NCBI RefSeq assembly: GCF_002287075.1
Contig: NZ_NSKE01000001.1
Span: forward strand, 372,001 to 436,000
DNA length: 64,000 nucleotides
Direction: 5' to 3'
Origin: Fodinibius salipaludis
GTDB taxonomy: Bacteria > Bacteroidota > Rhodothermia > Balneolales > Balneolaceae
Shown piece by piece: positions 10,691 through 18,720 of the stretch (position 1 is the first letter of the stretch; the number at the start of each line of letters is the position of its first letter). Both the position numbers and the translations under genes were made by a program. The notes below the pieces were generated by a model, which ran no database searches, was not told the DNA's origin, and saw only the letters and a list, made by a program, of their open reading frames with translations.

Positions 10691-11231
10691 GGTTTCTAAT
10701 CTTTTTCAATAATATTTTTACAATATCCTCAACGTCTTTCCTTCCGTCATTTTCTATCTGGATCACCGCTTGCCGATACAGAGGAAGCCGTTTTTCATAC
10801 AAAGCCGTCAATTCATTTCGAAGTTGTTTTTTGCTTTTCGGATTTCCCTGCTTATCCAACAAAAGTGGCCGGTTTTTATCCTGCGATATGCGGTCTAAGA
10901 TAACAGAAATCGGCGTTTCTATAAAAACAAGCATTCCATTTATTTTCAGGTGATCAACCACCTGCTGATTCTGCAAACTCCCTCCGCCAAGTGATACCAC
11001 ACCATCAAACCTTTCAATCACTTTCAGCAACGCTCGTCGTTCTGCAGCCCGAAAAAAGGATTCACCGGATTTCTCAAAAATTTCAGGGGTCGTTTGGCCG
11101 GTCTGTTCTTCGATTTTATCATCCAGATCTATAAATGCGCATTCCAACTCCTTGGCTAACTTCCTGCCAATCACCGATTTTCCGGCGCCCATAAATCCAC
11201 ATAAAAAAATACGTTCGGGTAATTCAGGCAT
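10674..11231 (-). CDS. aroK: Shikimate kinase
   Basis: Shikimate kinase phosphorylates shikimate with ATP. The Walker A loop GFMGAGKS lies at residues 12-19 from the ATG at 11231. A DLDD segment with the Mg-binding Asp follows near residue 37, GGGS near residue 80, and an Arg-containing DKNRPLL lid about residue 130. A GTG at 11237 overlaps the preceding TAG by one base and would add two residues, so either start is possible. The 3' end overlaps aroB by 17 bp. The length of about 185 residues is typical of AroK. Confidence 0.95.
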   Translation of the reverse strand: MPELPERIFLCGFMGAGKSVIGRKLAKELECAFIDLDDKIEEQTGQTTPEIFEKSGESFFRAAERRALLKVIERFDGVVSLGGGSLQNQQVVDHLKINGMLVFIETPISVILDRISQDKNRPLLLDKQGNPKSKKQLRNELTALYEKRLPLYRQAVIQIENDGRKDVEDIVKILLKKIRNHVEDY

Positions 11232-11236
11232 CGTCA

Positions 11237-12829
11237 CTAAATATTTTCAGGTTTCATTGGAGGTACCATTTCTACTTGTTCATCGCGTTCTATTACTACC
11301 GCTCCGGGGGCCGCCCCTTTGGGTTTGCGAACATATTTAACTTTTGTGTACATAACGGGAGCGGATTTCATGCCGCGCGCCTTCGAAAAATAAGCCGCAT
11401 AGCTGGCCGCTTTCAACAATACGTGCTGCGGCGGATAATCCTTTCTGTTCCCCATCCGAATAACCACATGCGACCCTCCAACGCCTCGGGCATGCAACCA
11501 AATATCCTCCTTATGAGCATGGCTGGTAAGCTGATCATTGCTCTTGGCGCTTTTGCCAATCCAGATTTCAAACTTTCCTTCCTTGAATTTTCTAAAAGGA
11601 GAGGTCGCCTGTTTGTCATCACCACTGCCAAAACCAAAATCTTCGAGCTTTTGCTTATTGTCTTTCACCCAGCTATTTAAATCCGGCAAGTGATCAATTT
11701 CCTCGATCTCATCCAACAGTTCCTTAACCTGTTCAAGTTCTTTTTTTACTTTTGGCAGGCGCCGCCTCGCATTCTGATACGATTTTTTGGCATCTTTTGA
11801 CTTTTCGTAATAATATTCGGCGTTCTCAGCTATTGACTTATCCTCTTTCAGTGGAATCGTAATTTGCTCATTATTCTCATAAAAATCGTCGATCGTAATT
11901 TCGGTTGTCCCCTCTGTAACCTGTTCGTGAGCGTGTGCCATCAGCAGGTGTCCGTATTTTTCATACTCTTCAGCCCGCTTTAGACTTTTCTCGGCCTGCT
12001 GCAACTGTGTTATCAAACTTTCTTTTTGGGATTTACTTCGCTCTAAAAACTGAAGGATATCCTCTTTGTTTTCATGCAGCCGACGCAGATGTACCGCATT
12101 TTTATAGGCAAAAGCGACACAATCATTAACCTCTTCACACTCTTTTTCACTGGGAATATCCAGCCACTCCTTCGACCAAAGGCAAAAATCACCCGTTTTA
12201 AGTACCCGTGGATGCGGGTCATCCAGCAATGCTTGGGTAGCCTTATTTGTAAATTCTTTTACTTTTTCTGGAGACATCTCATCAACATCGTGCTCCTTAA
12301 TCAAGTACGGTAACAAATTGCGCGGCAGAAGCGGATTAACCTCTGTCATCTGATTTTTGGCTGAACGCCGGGGACTCACCTCCTCCAAAAATGTTGGAGC
12401 CTCCGGCCTGGGGGGAGCCTCTCCCGTTACTTCATCAGGATTTTTAAAAGCATCTGCAATTACATCATTCTCGACCAAAAACACATTTGGGTTTCCACTG
12501 AAAAGCTTAAAAAGCAGGTATTGGCCATTCTCAAAATAAATGGATATTAAACGATCTTTATCCGCTAATTTAATATCGATGATCTTTTCTCCTTCAAGAG
12601 ACTCAAAAAAATCGATTACATTACTTTTTTTGGGCGGGCGATAGAAATCTAAAAATAGAGCGGTCTCTCTCGGATTCGCACTAAATATTAGCCGCGAAGT
12701 TTCGTTACCATCATCAATATATAAATGGAGTACATCTTTATGCGGAGAAATAGCAAAACTAAAAAATGCGTCTTCTATTTTTTCTTTTATCTCGCGGTTT
12801 AAATATATTAGCGTATAAAAGTTGTTCAT
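11237..12829 (-). CDS. rqcH: NFACT/RqcH-family ribosome quality-control protein
   Basis: This 530-residue protein has the NFACT layout: an N-terminal NFACT-N domain, two long coiled-coil helices (about 230-310 and 330-385), and a C-terminal NFACT-R domain around residues 410-510 with HAHKEDIWLHARG and GGSHVVIR. RqcH binds obstructed 50S subunits and recruits tRNA-Ala to add C-terminal Ala tails. Asp92-Arg93 sit in the position expected for the conserved DR pair needed by RqcH; this alignment is by eye. Older annotation calls the family fibronectin-binding protein A. It heads the aroK-aroB-tamB-rnr series. Confidence 0.88.
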   Translation of the reverse strand: MNNFYTLIYLNREIKEKIEDAFFSFAISPHKDVLHLYIDDGNETSRLIFSANPRETALFLDFYRPPKKSNVIDFFESLEGEKIIDIKLADKDRLISIYFENGQYLLFKLFSGNPNVFLVENDVIADAFKNPDEVTGEAPPRPEAPTFLEEVSPRRSAKNQMTEVNPLLPRNLLPYLIKEHDVDEMSPEKVKEFTNKATQALLDDPHPRVLKTGDFCLWSKEWLDIPSEKECEEVNDCVAFAYKNAVHLRRLHENKEDILQFLERSKSQKESLITQLQQAEKSLKRAEEYEKYGHLLMAHAHEQVTEGTTEITIDDFYENNEQITIPLKEDKSIAENAEYYYEKSKDAKKSYQNARRRLPKVKKELEQVKELLDEIEEIDHLPDLNSWVKDNKQKLEDFGFGSGDDKQATSPFRKFKEGKFEIWIGKSAKSNDQLTSHAHKEDIWLHARGVGGSHVVIRMGNRKDYPPQHVLLKAASYAAYFSKARGMKSAPVMYTKVKYVRKPKGAAPGAVVIERDEQVEMVPPMKPENI

Positions 12830-12882
12830 GCTTTATAGAGACGTTCAGTAACGTAGAATTTTGAACTTAATAGGTTGAAATA

Positions 12883-13533
12883 ATGACATATCCGATATTC
12901 AACTCAGTAGTGAACCGGATAGAAAGTGACTTAAATAAGAGAGATTTCACAATTAACACCTTTCGCACTTGGAATGAAGATAGAATAAATGCAACGGGAC
13001 TGGAAATCGAATTTGACCTCAAACCCAAATCTGATTTTCTAAAAGCACTATCAATTAATTTCGACTGGGATCGGTTCCGGGAAACAGTATTAGCCAAACA
13101 GCTGCAAGGTATGGAAGAACACCCCTTTTTACAGGAAGATAAAATGGTAAGCACATCTATTTCACCAGCTATCGATATTGAAATTACCTGGCTGTTTGAT
13201 GAAAAAACACCTAATCCTACATTGGCAGCACAAAACGGTCACCACCGGTTAGAAGATGCCAGCCAGTGGATGGAGCAAATAAGTAAGGAGGTCAATGAGC
13301 TGTTGGCTGATGACGACATCATCACGCGCTGGCATATCGAAGTTGAGGGCTCTGAAAGCGGCAAATATTTATCCGCTGTTAATCTAATCTCATATTTTCA
13401 ATATACATTGGAAGATATGAACAGCCTTAACGATGTTCACGATTTTGTAAGTCGTAGCTTGCAAGAACTGTTGGTAAAAGCAAACCGGGTGTTGCGAATT
13501 GCAGATCAAACGCTGGAATCACAAGCTGCATAG
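12883..13533 (+). CDS. Conserved-looking hypothetical protein
   Basis: I do not recognise this 216-residue protein. It is soluble-looking and acidic, without a signal peptide or membrane segment. It alternates predicted strands (for example TGLEIEFDLKP and HIEVEG) with helices, and its C-terminal 60 residues look like one long helical region. The frame is well behaved and starts at an ATG 53 bp from the divergent rqcH start. A perfect terminator-type hairpin lies 20 bp after its stop, which supports a real transcription unit. No catalytic motif is visible. Confidence 0.7.
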   Translation: MTYPIFNSVVNRIESDLNKRDFTINTFRTWNEDRINATGLEIEFDLKPKSDFLKALSINFDWDRFRETVLAKQLQGMEEHPFLQEDKMVSTSISPAIDIEITWLFDEKTPNPTLAAQNGHHRLEDASQWMEQISKEVNELLADDDIITRWHIEVEGSESGKYLSAVNLISYFQYTLEDMNSLNDVHDFVSRSLQELLVKANRVLRIADQTLESQAA

Positions 13534-13552
13534 TCTCAGCTACATGATATAA

Positions 13553-13584
13553 AATAAGCCTTCAGAAAAATATGAAGGCTTATT
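13553..13584. terminator. Bidirectional intrinsic terminator
   Basis: A perfect 12-bp stem AATAAGCCTTCA/TGAAGGCTTATT with an 8-nt A-rich loop sits between two convergent genes, 12883-13533 and the tiny ribosomal peptide at 13605-13694. A and T flanks on both sides suit termination from either strand. Confidence 0.75.
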
Positions 13585-13604
13585 TGCAAATTCTTATCCA
13601 AACG

Positions 13605-13694
13605 CTACTTCCGTTTGTGTCGATTTTTGCGCAATCGCTTTTTACGTTTGTGCTTAGCAATTTTTGAACGCTTTCTTTTCTTTCCACTTGGCAT
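13605..13694 (-). CDS. 29-residue AURKAIP1/COX24-type small ribosomal protein
   Basis: This very short gene reads MPSGKKRKRSKIAKHKRK at its start and encodes 29 residues, of which about 18 are Lys or Arg. It matches the AURKAIP1/COX24 (mS38/bS22-like) peptide found near HU genes in Bacteroidota; the assignment is from memory of the family. The product would be a small-subunit ribosomal peptide. AGGTGA lies about 8 nt before the ATG, an unusually clear Shine-Dalgarno for this window. It sits between HU and a strong hairpin terminator. Gene finders with a length cutoff would miss it. Confidence 0.82.
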   Translation of the reverse strand: MPSGKKRKRSKIAKHKRKKRLRKNRHKRK

Positions 13695-13811
13695 AAGAGT
13701 CACCTAATTTTTTTATTCGTCGATACCAACAGGTATATAGTATATAACTCGTAAAGATACGAAGATCCCACAACTAAAACCTGAAATTTTTAGGCTTGAA
13801 TTTCGGAAGAA

Positions 13812-14111
13812 TTACTCTCCCTCATCCTCCATAACGGATTCATTGACAGCCTCTTTGAAATCTTTAGACATTTTTAGCACCGGTACATATTGTTCCGGTA
13901 CTATAACTTCTTCATTTGTCTTCGGATTCCGGGCTACCCGTTGAGCTCGTTTAACCACTTTAAACGTTCCAAACCCTCTCAACTCTATATGTTCGCCTCT
14001 CTTCATTGCATCAATAACCGTTTCCATAAAGCCGTTGACAACAGCTTCGGTTTCAACTTTTGTAAGCCCTGTTGAAGATGCAATTACATCAACTATATCT
14101 GCTTTAGTCAT
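13812..14111 (-). CDS. HU/IHF-family DNA-binding protein
   Basis: This 99-residue protein shows the full HU fold: the N-terminal helical dimerisation part MTKADIVDVIA, the conserved GFGTFKV turn near residue 48, and the beta-arm with ARNPKT carrying the DNA-intercalating proline near residue 65. A short acidic tail follows. It bends DNA and compacts the nucleoid. GAGGAG lies just before the ATG, a clear Shine-Dalgarno. Sequence alone does not separate HU from IHF subunits here. Confidence 0.93.
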   Translation of the reverse strand: MTKADIVDVIASSTGLTKVETEAVVNGFMETVIDAMKRGEHIELRGFGTFKVVKRAQRVARNPKTNEEVIVPEQYVPVLKMSKDFKEAVNESVMEDEGE

Positions 14112-14321
14112 AACTCCTCACCTTTTGTAATCACAATTAACTACTGCTCCTGTTAAATAAAAGTACTTATATATAATCCGCACTGATTTATTTATACCAT
14201 TTTAACGTTTTTTAATGGTTTGTCATAGCAGATTATCAATTAAACTTAAAAAATTCGAAAATCTTTTTATACCTTCCGCTTGATTGGTTCTCAAATATAA
14301 CCCAAGAATATTTATTAACAT

Positions 14322-15992
14322 ATGGAGACATTTGATCAAATTATTAGTTGGCTTGTAGATCTTATCTGGAATACACCCGAAGCCATGCCTGCCATGGTTG
14401 TAATTTTATTGGCCTTCGGAATCTATATAACAGTACGTTTAGGCTTTATTCAAATTAGAAGATTCGGTCACGGACTTAAAGTAGTAACCGGCTTTTATGA
14501 TGATCCTGAAGATGAAGGAGACATCAATCACTTTCAAGCTCTTACTACCGCCCTGTCAGCAACGGTGGGAATTGGTAATATTGCCGGTGTGGCACTTGCT
14601 ATCCACTATGGTGGGCCGGGTGCATTATTCTGGATGTGGGTTACAGCCATTTTTGGGATGGCAATAAAATTTACCGAGGTGACTCTGGCTCAAGAATACC
14701 GCGGCACCAATCCTGATGGCACGGTCTCCGGCGGACCGATGTACTATATTGAAAAAGGACTTGGAGAAAACTGGAAATGGCTGGCGGTATCGTTTGCTAT
14801 TACTGCTGCTATTTGTGCATTTCTAACCGGTAATGCTGTACAGGCCAATACGGTTGCCGACGTCATGAAAACGGATTTTCAAATTCCCGTTTGGATTACG
14901 GGACTTATTACAGCGAGTTTAGTAGCGGCTGTTGTTCTTGGAGGTATTAAGCGGATCGGAAAAGTTACCTCGCGCCTGGTCCCGTTTATGGGCATTCTCT
15001 ATGTATTGGGTGCACTCGTAATTCTGCTGATCCACTACGATGCTGTTATTCCTTCATTTATAGCTATTGTCAGTAATGCTTTTAACCCAACAGCCGGTGC
15101 ACTGGGTGTTGGATCCGGAGCGCTAATATTTACATTAAGCTACGGTGTACAGCGAGGTTTGTTCTCTAACGAGGCGGGACAGGGATCAGCCCCTATCGCC
15201 CACTCTGCTGCCAAAACTGACCAGCCTGTTCGTGAAGGTGTTGTTGCACTGCTCGAACCTTTTATTGATACACTTGTCATTTGTACCATGACCGGCTTAG
15301 TTATTATTTCTACCGGTGCCTGGGATATGCAGCACAAATCATCTATCGACCCCACTGCAGATACTGTCTCCTACACGTATACTGAAACTACTGATAACAC
15401 AGAACAAACTGGAGATGCTCCCGTGCTTTATTTCGAAGATGGAATACCAACAAATGGAGAAATGACGCACTACAAAGCTCCCGTTGATACAATGTTTGCT
15501 GATGAAGCATACAACACGCCATTTAACGGTCGTATTGAATTATCGCCACGACAAAACGAGGACGGATATCGAGGAGTAGCTGTTTACTCTTCTGATGATG
15601 CTCAGTTAAGCAACCTCCACGGTGGCGTCGTACAAAACGGTGCTCCATTAACCGCAGCTGCTTTTGAACGGGGATTAGCACCCATTATGCCAGGGGGCGG
15701 ATATCTGGTAACCTTTGCAGTACTACTGTTTGCTATATCAACCTCCATCAGCTGGAGCTACTACGGCGACCGCGCTGCGCAGTACCTGTTCGGCTTTGAA
15801 TCTATTTTCTGGTACCGATTAGCCTTTGTTGGTATGCACTTTTTCGGTGCTGTTGTTACGCTCACTACCATCTGGGCATTTGGCGATGTGATGCTTGGTC
15901 TAATGGCCTTCTTCAATATTATTGCACTGTTTGCCCTCTCAGGAGTTGCCTACAAAATCACTCAAAAATACTTTGAAAATCCAGATGTATAA
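14322..15992 (+). CDS. Alanine/glycine:cation symporter (AGCS) family transporter with a large inserted loop
   Basis: This polytopic membrane protein matches the sodium- or proton-coupled AGCS family. Signatures include GIGNIAGVALA, GGPMYYIEKGLG and NEAGQGSAPIAHSAA. It is 556 residues, about 80-100 longer than usual. The surplus is one hydrophilic, acidic segment (about residues 338-438) between STGAWDMQ and GAPLTAAAF, probably on the periplasmic face. The transport core on both sides is normal. The ATG has no Shine-Dalgarno. upp follows after 11 bp, so the gene may lead a four-gene transcript. Substrate (Ala, Gly or another small amino acid) is inferred. Confidence 0.93.
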   Translation: METFDQIISWLVDLIWNTPEAMPAMVVILLAFGIYITVRLGFIQIRRFGHGLKVVTGFYDDPEDEGDINHFQALTTALSATVGIGNIAGVALAIHYGGPGALFWMWVTAIFGMAIKFTEVTLAQEYRGTNPDGTVSGGPMYYIEKGLGENWKWLAVSFAITAAICAFLTGNAVQANTVADVMKTDFQIPVWITGLITASLVAAVVLGGIKRIGKVTSRLVPFMGILYVLGALVILLIHYDAVIPSFIAIVSNAFNPTAGALGVGSGALIFTLSYGVQRGLFSNEAGQGSAPIAHSAAKTDQPVREGVVALLEPFIDTLVICTMTGLVIISTGAWDMQHKSSIDPTADTVSYTYTETTDNTEQTGDAPVLYFEDGIPTNGEMTHYKAPVDTMFADEAYNTPFNGRIELSPRQNEDGYRGVAVYSSDDAQLSNLHGGVVQNGAPLTAAAFERGLAPIMPGGGYLVTFAVLLFAISTSISWSYYGDRAAQYLFGFESIFWYRLAFVGMHFFGAVVTLTTIWAFGDVMLGLMAFFNIIALFALSGVAYKITQKYFENPDV

Positions 15993-16003
15993 CCACAGCT
16001 ATT

Positions 16004-16639
16004 ATGTCTGATTTCAAAAACGTAACACTTATAAAGCATCCCGTAGTAAATCGCGATTTGACCATCCTGCGGGATGTCAATACCAATATTTCTGAATTCC
16101 GAGCAGCTATTAAGCGTATCGCTATGATATTAGCCTATCATGCGCTTAAAGAACTGCCCCAAACAACATTTGAGGTTGAAACACCTATCCAAAAAACAAC
16201 CGGTTACGATATCGATCAAGGGGTGATGGTTGTTCCAATATTACGTGCCGGACTTAGCCTGTCGGACGCTCTGCTTCAATTTATTCCCGATGCACGAGTT
16301 GGTCATCTGGGAATGGAGCGTAATGAAACAACACACCAGCCTGAAGACTACTACTCCAATATCCCGGATGGCGTTGAAGATGATATGGTGCTTGTGGTAG
16401 ATCCCATGCTTGCAACGGGTGGAAGTGCCCACGATGCGCTTTCATTTTTAGAGGATAAAGGGGCACAACATCTTCGTTTTGTATCGTTAATTTGTGCACC
16501 CGAGGGGTTACAAAAACTCGAAGAAGAACATCCTAATGTACATACCATAACAGCAGCCATCGACGACCACTTGAATGATGATGCCTTTATCGTACCCGGA
16601 TTAGGTGATGCAGGTGACCGATATTTTGGAACAACATAA
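16004..16639 (+). CDS. upp: Uracil phosphoribosyltransferase
   Basis: Upp makes UMP from uracil and PRPP for pyrimidine salvage. The 211 residues are standard. The PRPP-binding loop VVDPMLATGGSA lies at about residues 130-141, and the C-terminal uracil-binding region ends in GLGDAGDRYFGT. It follows the AGCS transporter after 11 bp. Its last 35 bp overlap the start of lptC in another frame, so the two are probably translationally coupled although their jobs look unrelated. Confidence 0.97.
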   Translation: MSDFKNVTLIKHPVVNRDLTILRDVNTNISEFRAAIKRIAMILAYHALKELPQTTFEVETPIQKTTGYDIDQGVMVVPILRAGLSLSDALLQFIPDARVGHLGMERNETTHQPEDYYSNIPDGVEDDMVLVVDPMLATGGSAHDALSFLEDKGAQHLRFVSLICAPEGLQKLEEEHPNVHTITAAIDDHLNDDAFIVPGLGDAGDRYFGTT

Positions 16640-17189
16640 CAACCTTTTCTTTCTTGTCTTATGCCTGCTTATTATAGCGGGCATTTCTTCGTGTGGAGAT
16701 CTTTCGCAGGAGGAATCGCAACAGGTTAATGACGCCCTGAAAGATTCTCTCACCTCCTCCACAGAAACTTGGGATATGGATATGGAAATTATGGAAGATG
16801 GGCAAAAGAAGGTCCGGATATGGGGTTCTTATGCAGCAACTTATGCTAATGATGATCAAAAGGAAACTCGTATTAAAGGGCCGGTTACTGTTCACGTTTT
16901 TGATTCAGTGGGAACTGTAAAAACAAAAGTATTTTCAAACAGGGCTGTATATAAGCCTGAAGATACGATCTTTGAACTATTTGGAGATGTCCAGGTAGAA
17001 ACAAGAGATAATCGTCATCTCGACTCAGAGTATTTGGAATGGAATCAATCCAGTAATAACATCAGTACACCTAAATTTGTCATCATTAAAACCCCTACCG
17101 ACAGCATTGCAGGAACCGGCTTCGAAGGCGATACTGACTTGGTGGACTATACCATAAAAGAACCAAAGGGGCGCGTAACCGTTGATTAA
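16605..17189 (+). CDS. lptC: LPS export protein LptC (lipoprotein-type)
   Basis: This 194-residue protein has an N-terminal hydrophobic segment ending in GISSC, with Cys30 as a likely lipidation site. The beta-rich remainder has the LptC/OstA pattern: RIKGPVTVHVFDSVG, then a strand ending FELFGDVQVET. LptC is the periplasmic bridge that passes LPS from LptB2FG to LptA. Start choice is uncertain, but every reasonable start overlaps the end of upp. Its stop TAA is directly followed by the ATG of the ostA-like gene, supporting a shared role in LPS transport. Confidence 0.82.
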   Translation: MMQVTDILEQHNNLFFLVLCLLIIAGISSCGDLSQEESQQVNDALKDSLTSSTETWDMDMEIMEDGQKKVRIWGSYAATYANDDQKETRIKGPVTVHVFDSVGTVKTKVFSNRAVYKPEDTIFELFGDVQVETRDNRHLDSEYLEWNQSSNNISTPKFVIIKTPTDSIAGTGFEGDTDLVDYTIKEPKGRVTVD

Positions 17190-18671
17190 ATGATCCACAA
17201 AACTATCCGGATATCACATAAAATCATTCTACTGCTTTCATTCTTAGCAGTTCATTTAATTGGATGGAATCAGGATATCCAAGCACAAAACCAGGTTAAT
17301 ATCTTGGAAGCTGATAGTATTCAAGGTGGACAGTACGAAGGTGAACGAGTGCAAAAAATCCTGGGTGATGTACATCTGAAAAGCGAACACATGGAGATGT
17401 ACTGTGACAGTGCCTACCAATTTGTCAATAAAAATGAGATTCGTGCTTTCGGTAATATCCAGATCGAAACCGAGACCGAAAAAATTTGGGCAGATACCCT
17501 AAGATACTATACCAACGTTGATTTTAGTCAGCTGCGCGGACGGGTTATTATTGAAGCGGAAAGCAGTACCCTCTTTGGAAACAGCGTTGATTACCGCTTT
17601 ACAACCAAAGTGGCCAATTTTCTTGATGAGATCCGGCTCGAAGATCAACGGGGTACCTTAGTGGCAGATTCGGGATTCTACTATCGAGAACCCGACAGTG
17701 CAAAATTCTATGGCAAAGTCCAGCTATCCGATTCTCTACAGTATCTTGAAGGGGACTCCCTGTTCAGCAATCGAGAGACTAAATATTACGAACTCTACGG
17801 CGATATTTTTGGAGATGACCGTGAAAACGATTCCATGATCAAGGGACAGTATCTGGAAGCTGATTCTACCGGACGAAGACTCCTCGAAGGTAATGCCTGG
17901 CTCAAAAGTTTTCAACAAGATACGGCCGACACTGCTCAAACCGATACTACACACATCAGGGCTAAAACTATTTTATCGAAGGAACAGCGTACCCCAACCG
18001 ATACCACAGCCATCGTATTTGGATACGACAGCGTGCGCATCTGGTCCCCTTCTTTTGCCTCCGTTTCAGACACTTCAAAATATACCGACAGCACCGAAAC
18101 GTTTGAACTCTGGTCCAATGCAAAGTCTTGGCATAAGCAAGTGCAACTAACCGGACCGTATATCAGAGCTAAAATTATCAATGGCGATATTGACAGTTTA
18201 ATTTCTCACCCGCGGCCCTTTTCGGTTCAGCAAGACACCTCCATCGATCGGCTCAATCAAATTACCGGTGATACCCTCCACGCTGATTTTAAAGATGGTG
18301 CATTGAGTGAAATTTATGTCTTTGGAAACTCCAAACTGCTCCGCTTTACGAAAAATGATCAGGATGAACCTGATGGGGCCGTGGATTTATCGGCACCAAA
18401 TATTCGCATCTTTTTTGAGGATGGAGAGCTTGCAAGGATGAAAGCTATCGGTACCGTCAACGGTTCGTATCTGCCTGAAAGTGAACAAACAAAAACACGT
18501 CGACTGGATGGCTTTAGCTGGAATCCCGAACAACGACCTCAGCGCCCAAAGGAAAAAATGAAGCGACGTTTTCAGCCCATTCGAGAAGAACTCTTTTTTG
18601 AATTGCCGCCTCGATTTATCCGACATCTCAAAAAAAGCCATCCCGATAGTAAATGGCTGAAAAAGGACTAA
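17190..18671 (+). CDS. OstA-like/LptA-type LPS transport protein
   Basis: This 493-residue exported protein begins with a signal peptide (about 1-32, ending QAQ). It carries repeated OstA/LptA jelly-roll strands, for example LGDVHLKSEHMEMYCDSA and FYGKVQLSDSLQYLEGD. No outer-membrane barrel like that of full LptD is evident. In Bacteroidota such OstA-like proteins act as periplasmic LPS-bridge components; which step this one performs is inferred. It starts immediately after the lptC stop. A hairpin terminator follows its stop codon. Confidence 0.82.
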   Translation: MIHKTIRISHKIILLLSFLAVHLIGWNQDIQAQNQVNILEADSIQGGQYEGERVQKILGDVHLKSEHMEMYCDSAYQFVNKNEIRAFGNIQIETETEKIWADTLRYYTNVDFSQLRGRVIIEAESSTLFGNSVDYRFTTKVANFLDEIRLEDQRGTLVADSGFYYREPDSAKFYGKVQLSDSLQYLEGDSLFSNRETKYYELYGDIFGDDRENDSMIKGQYLEADSTGRRLLEGNAWLKSFQQDTADTAQTDTTHIRAKTILSKEQRTPTDTTAIVFGYDSVRIWSPSFASVSDTSKYTDSTETFELWSNAKSWHKQVQLTGPYIRAKIINGDIDSLISHPRPFSVQQDTSIDRLNQITGDTLHADFKDGALSEIYVFGNSKLLRFTKNDQDEPDGAVDLSAPNIRIFFEDGELARMKAIGTVNGSYLPESEQTKTRRLDGFSWNPEQRPQRPKEKMKRRFQPIREELFFELPPRFIRHLKKSHPDSKWLKKD

Positions 18672-18703
18672 GATGTACAGTACTTTCGAAGTGCTGTACA
18701 TCT
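18671..18703. terminator. Bidirectional intrinsic terminator
   Basis: Arms AGATGTACAGTACT and AGTGCTGTACATCT form a 14-bp stem with one G-U pair and a TTCGA loop, followed by TTTT. It separates the convergent ostA-like gene (+) and the EF-G paralogue (-). Confidence 0.75.
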
Positions 18704-18720
18704 TTTGAGTATCCTGTCAG

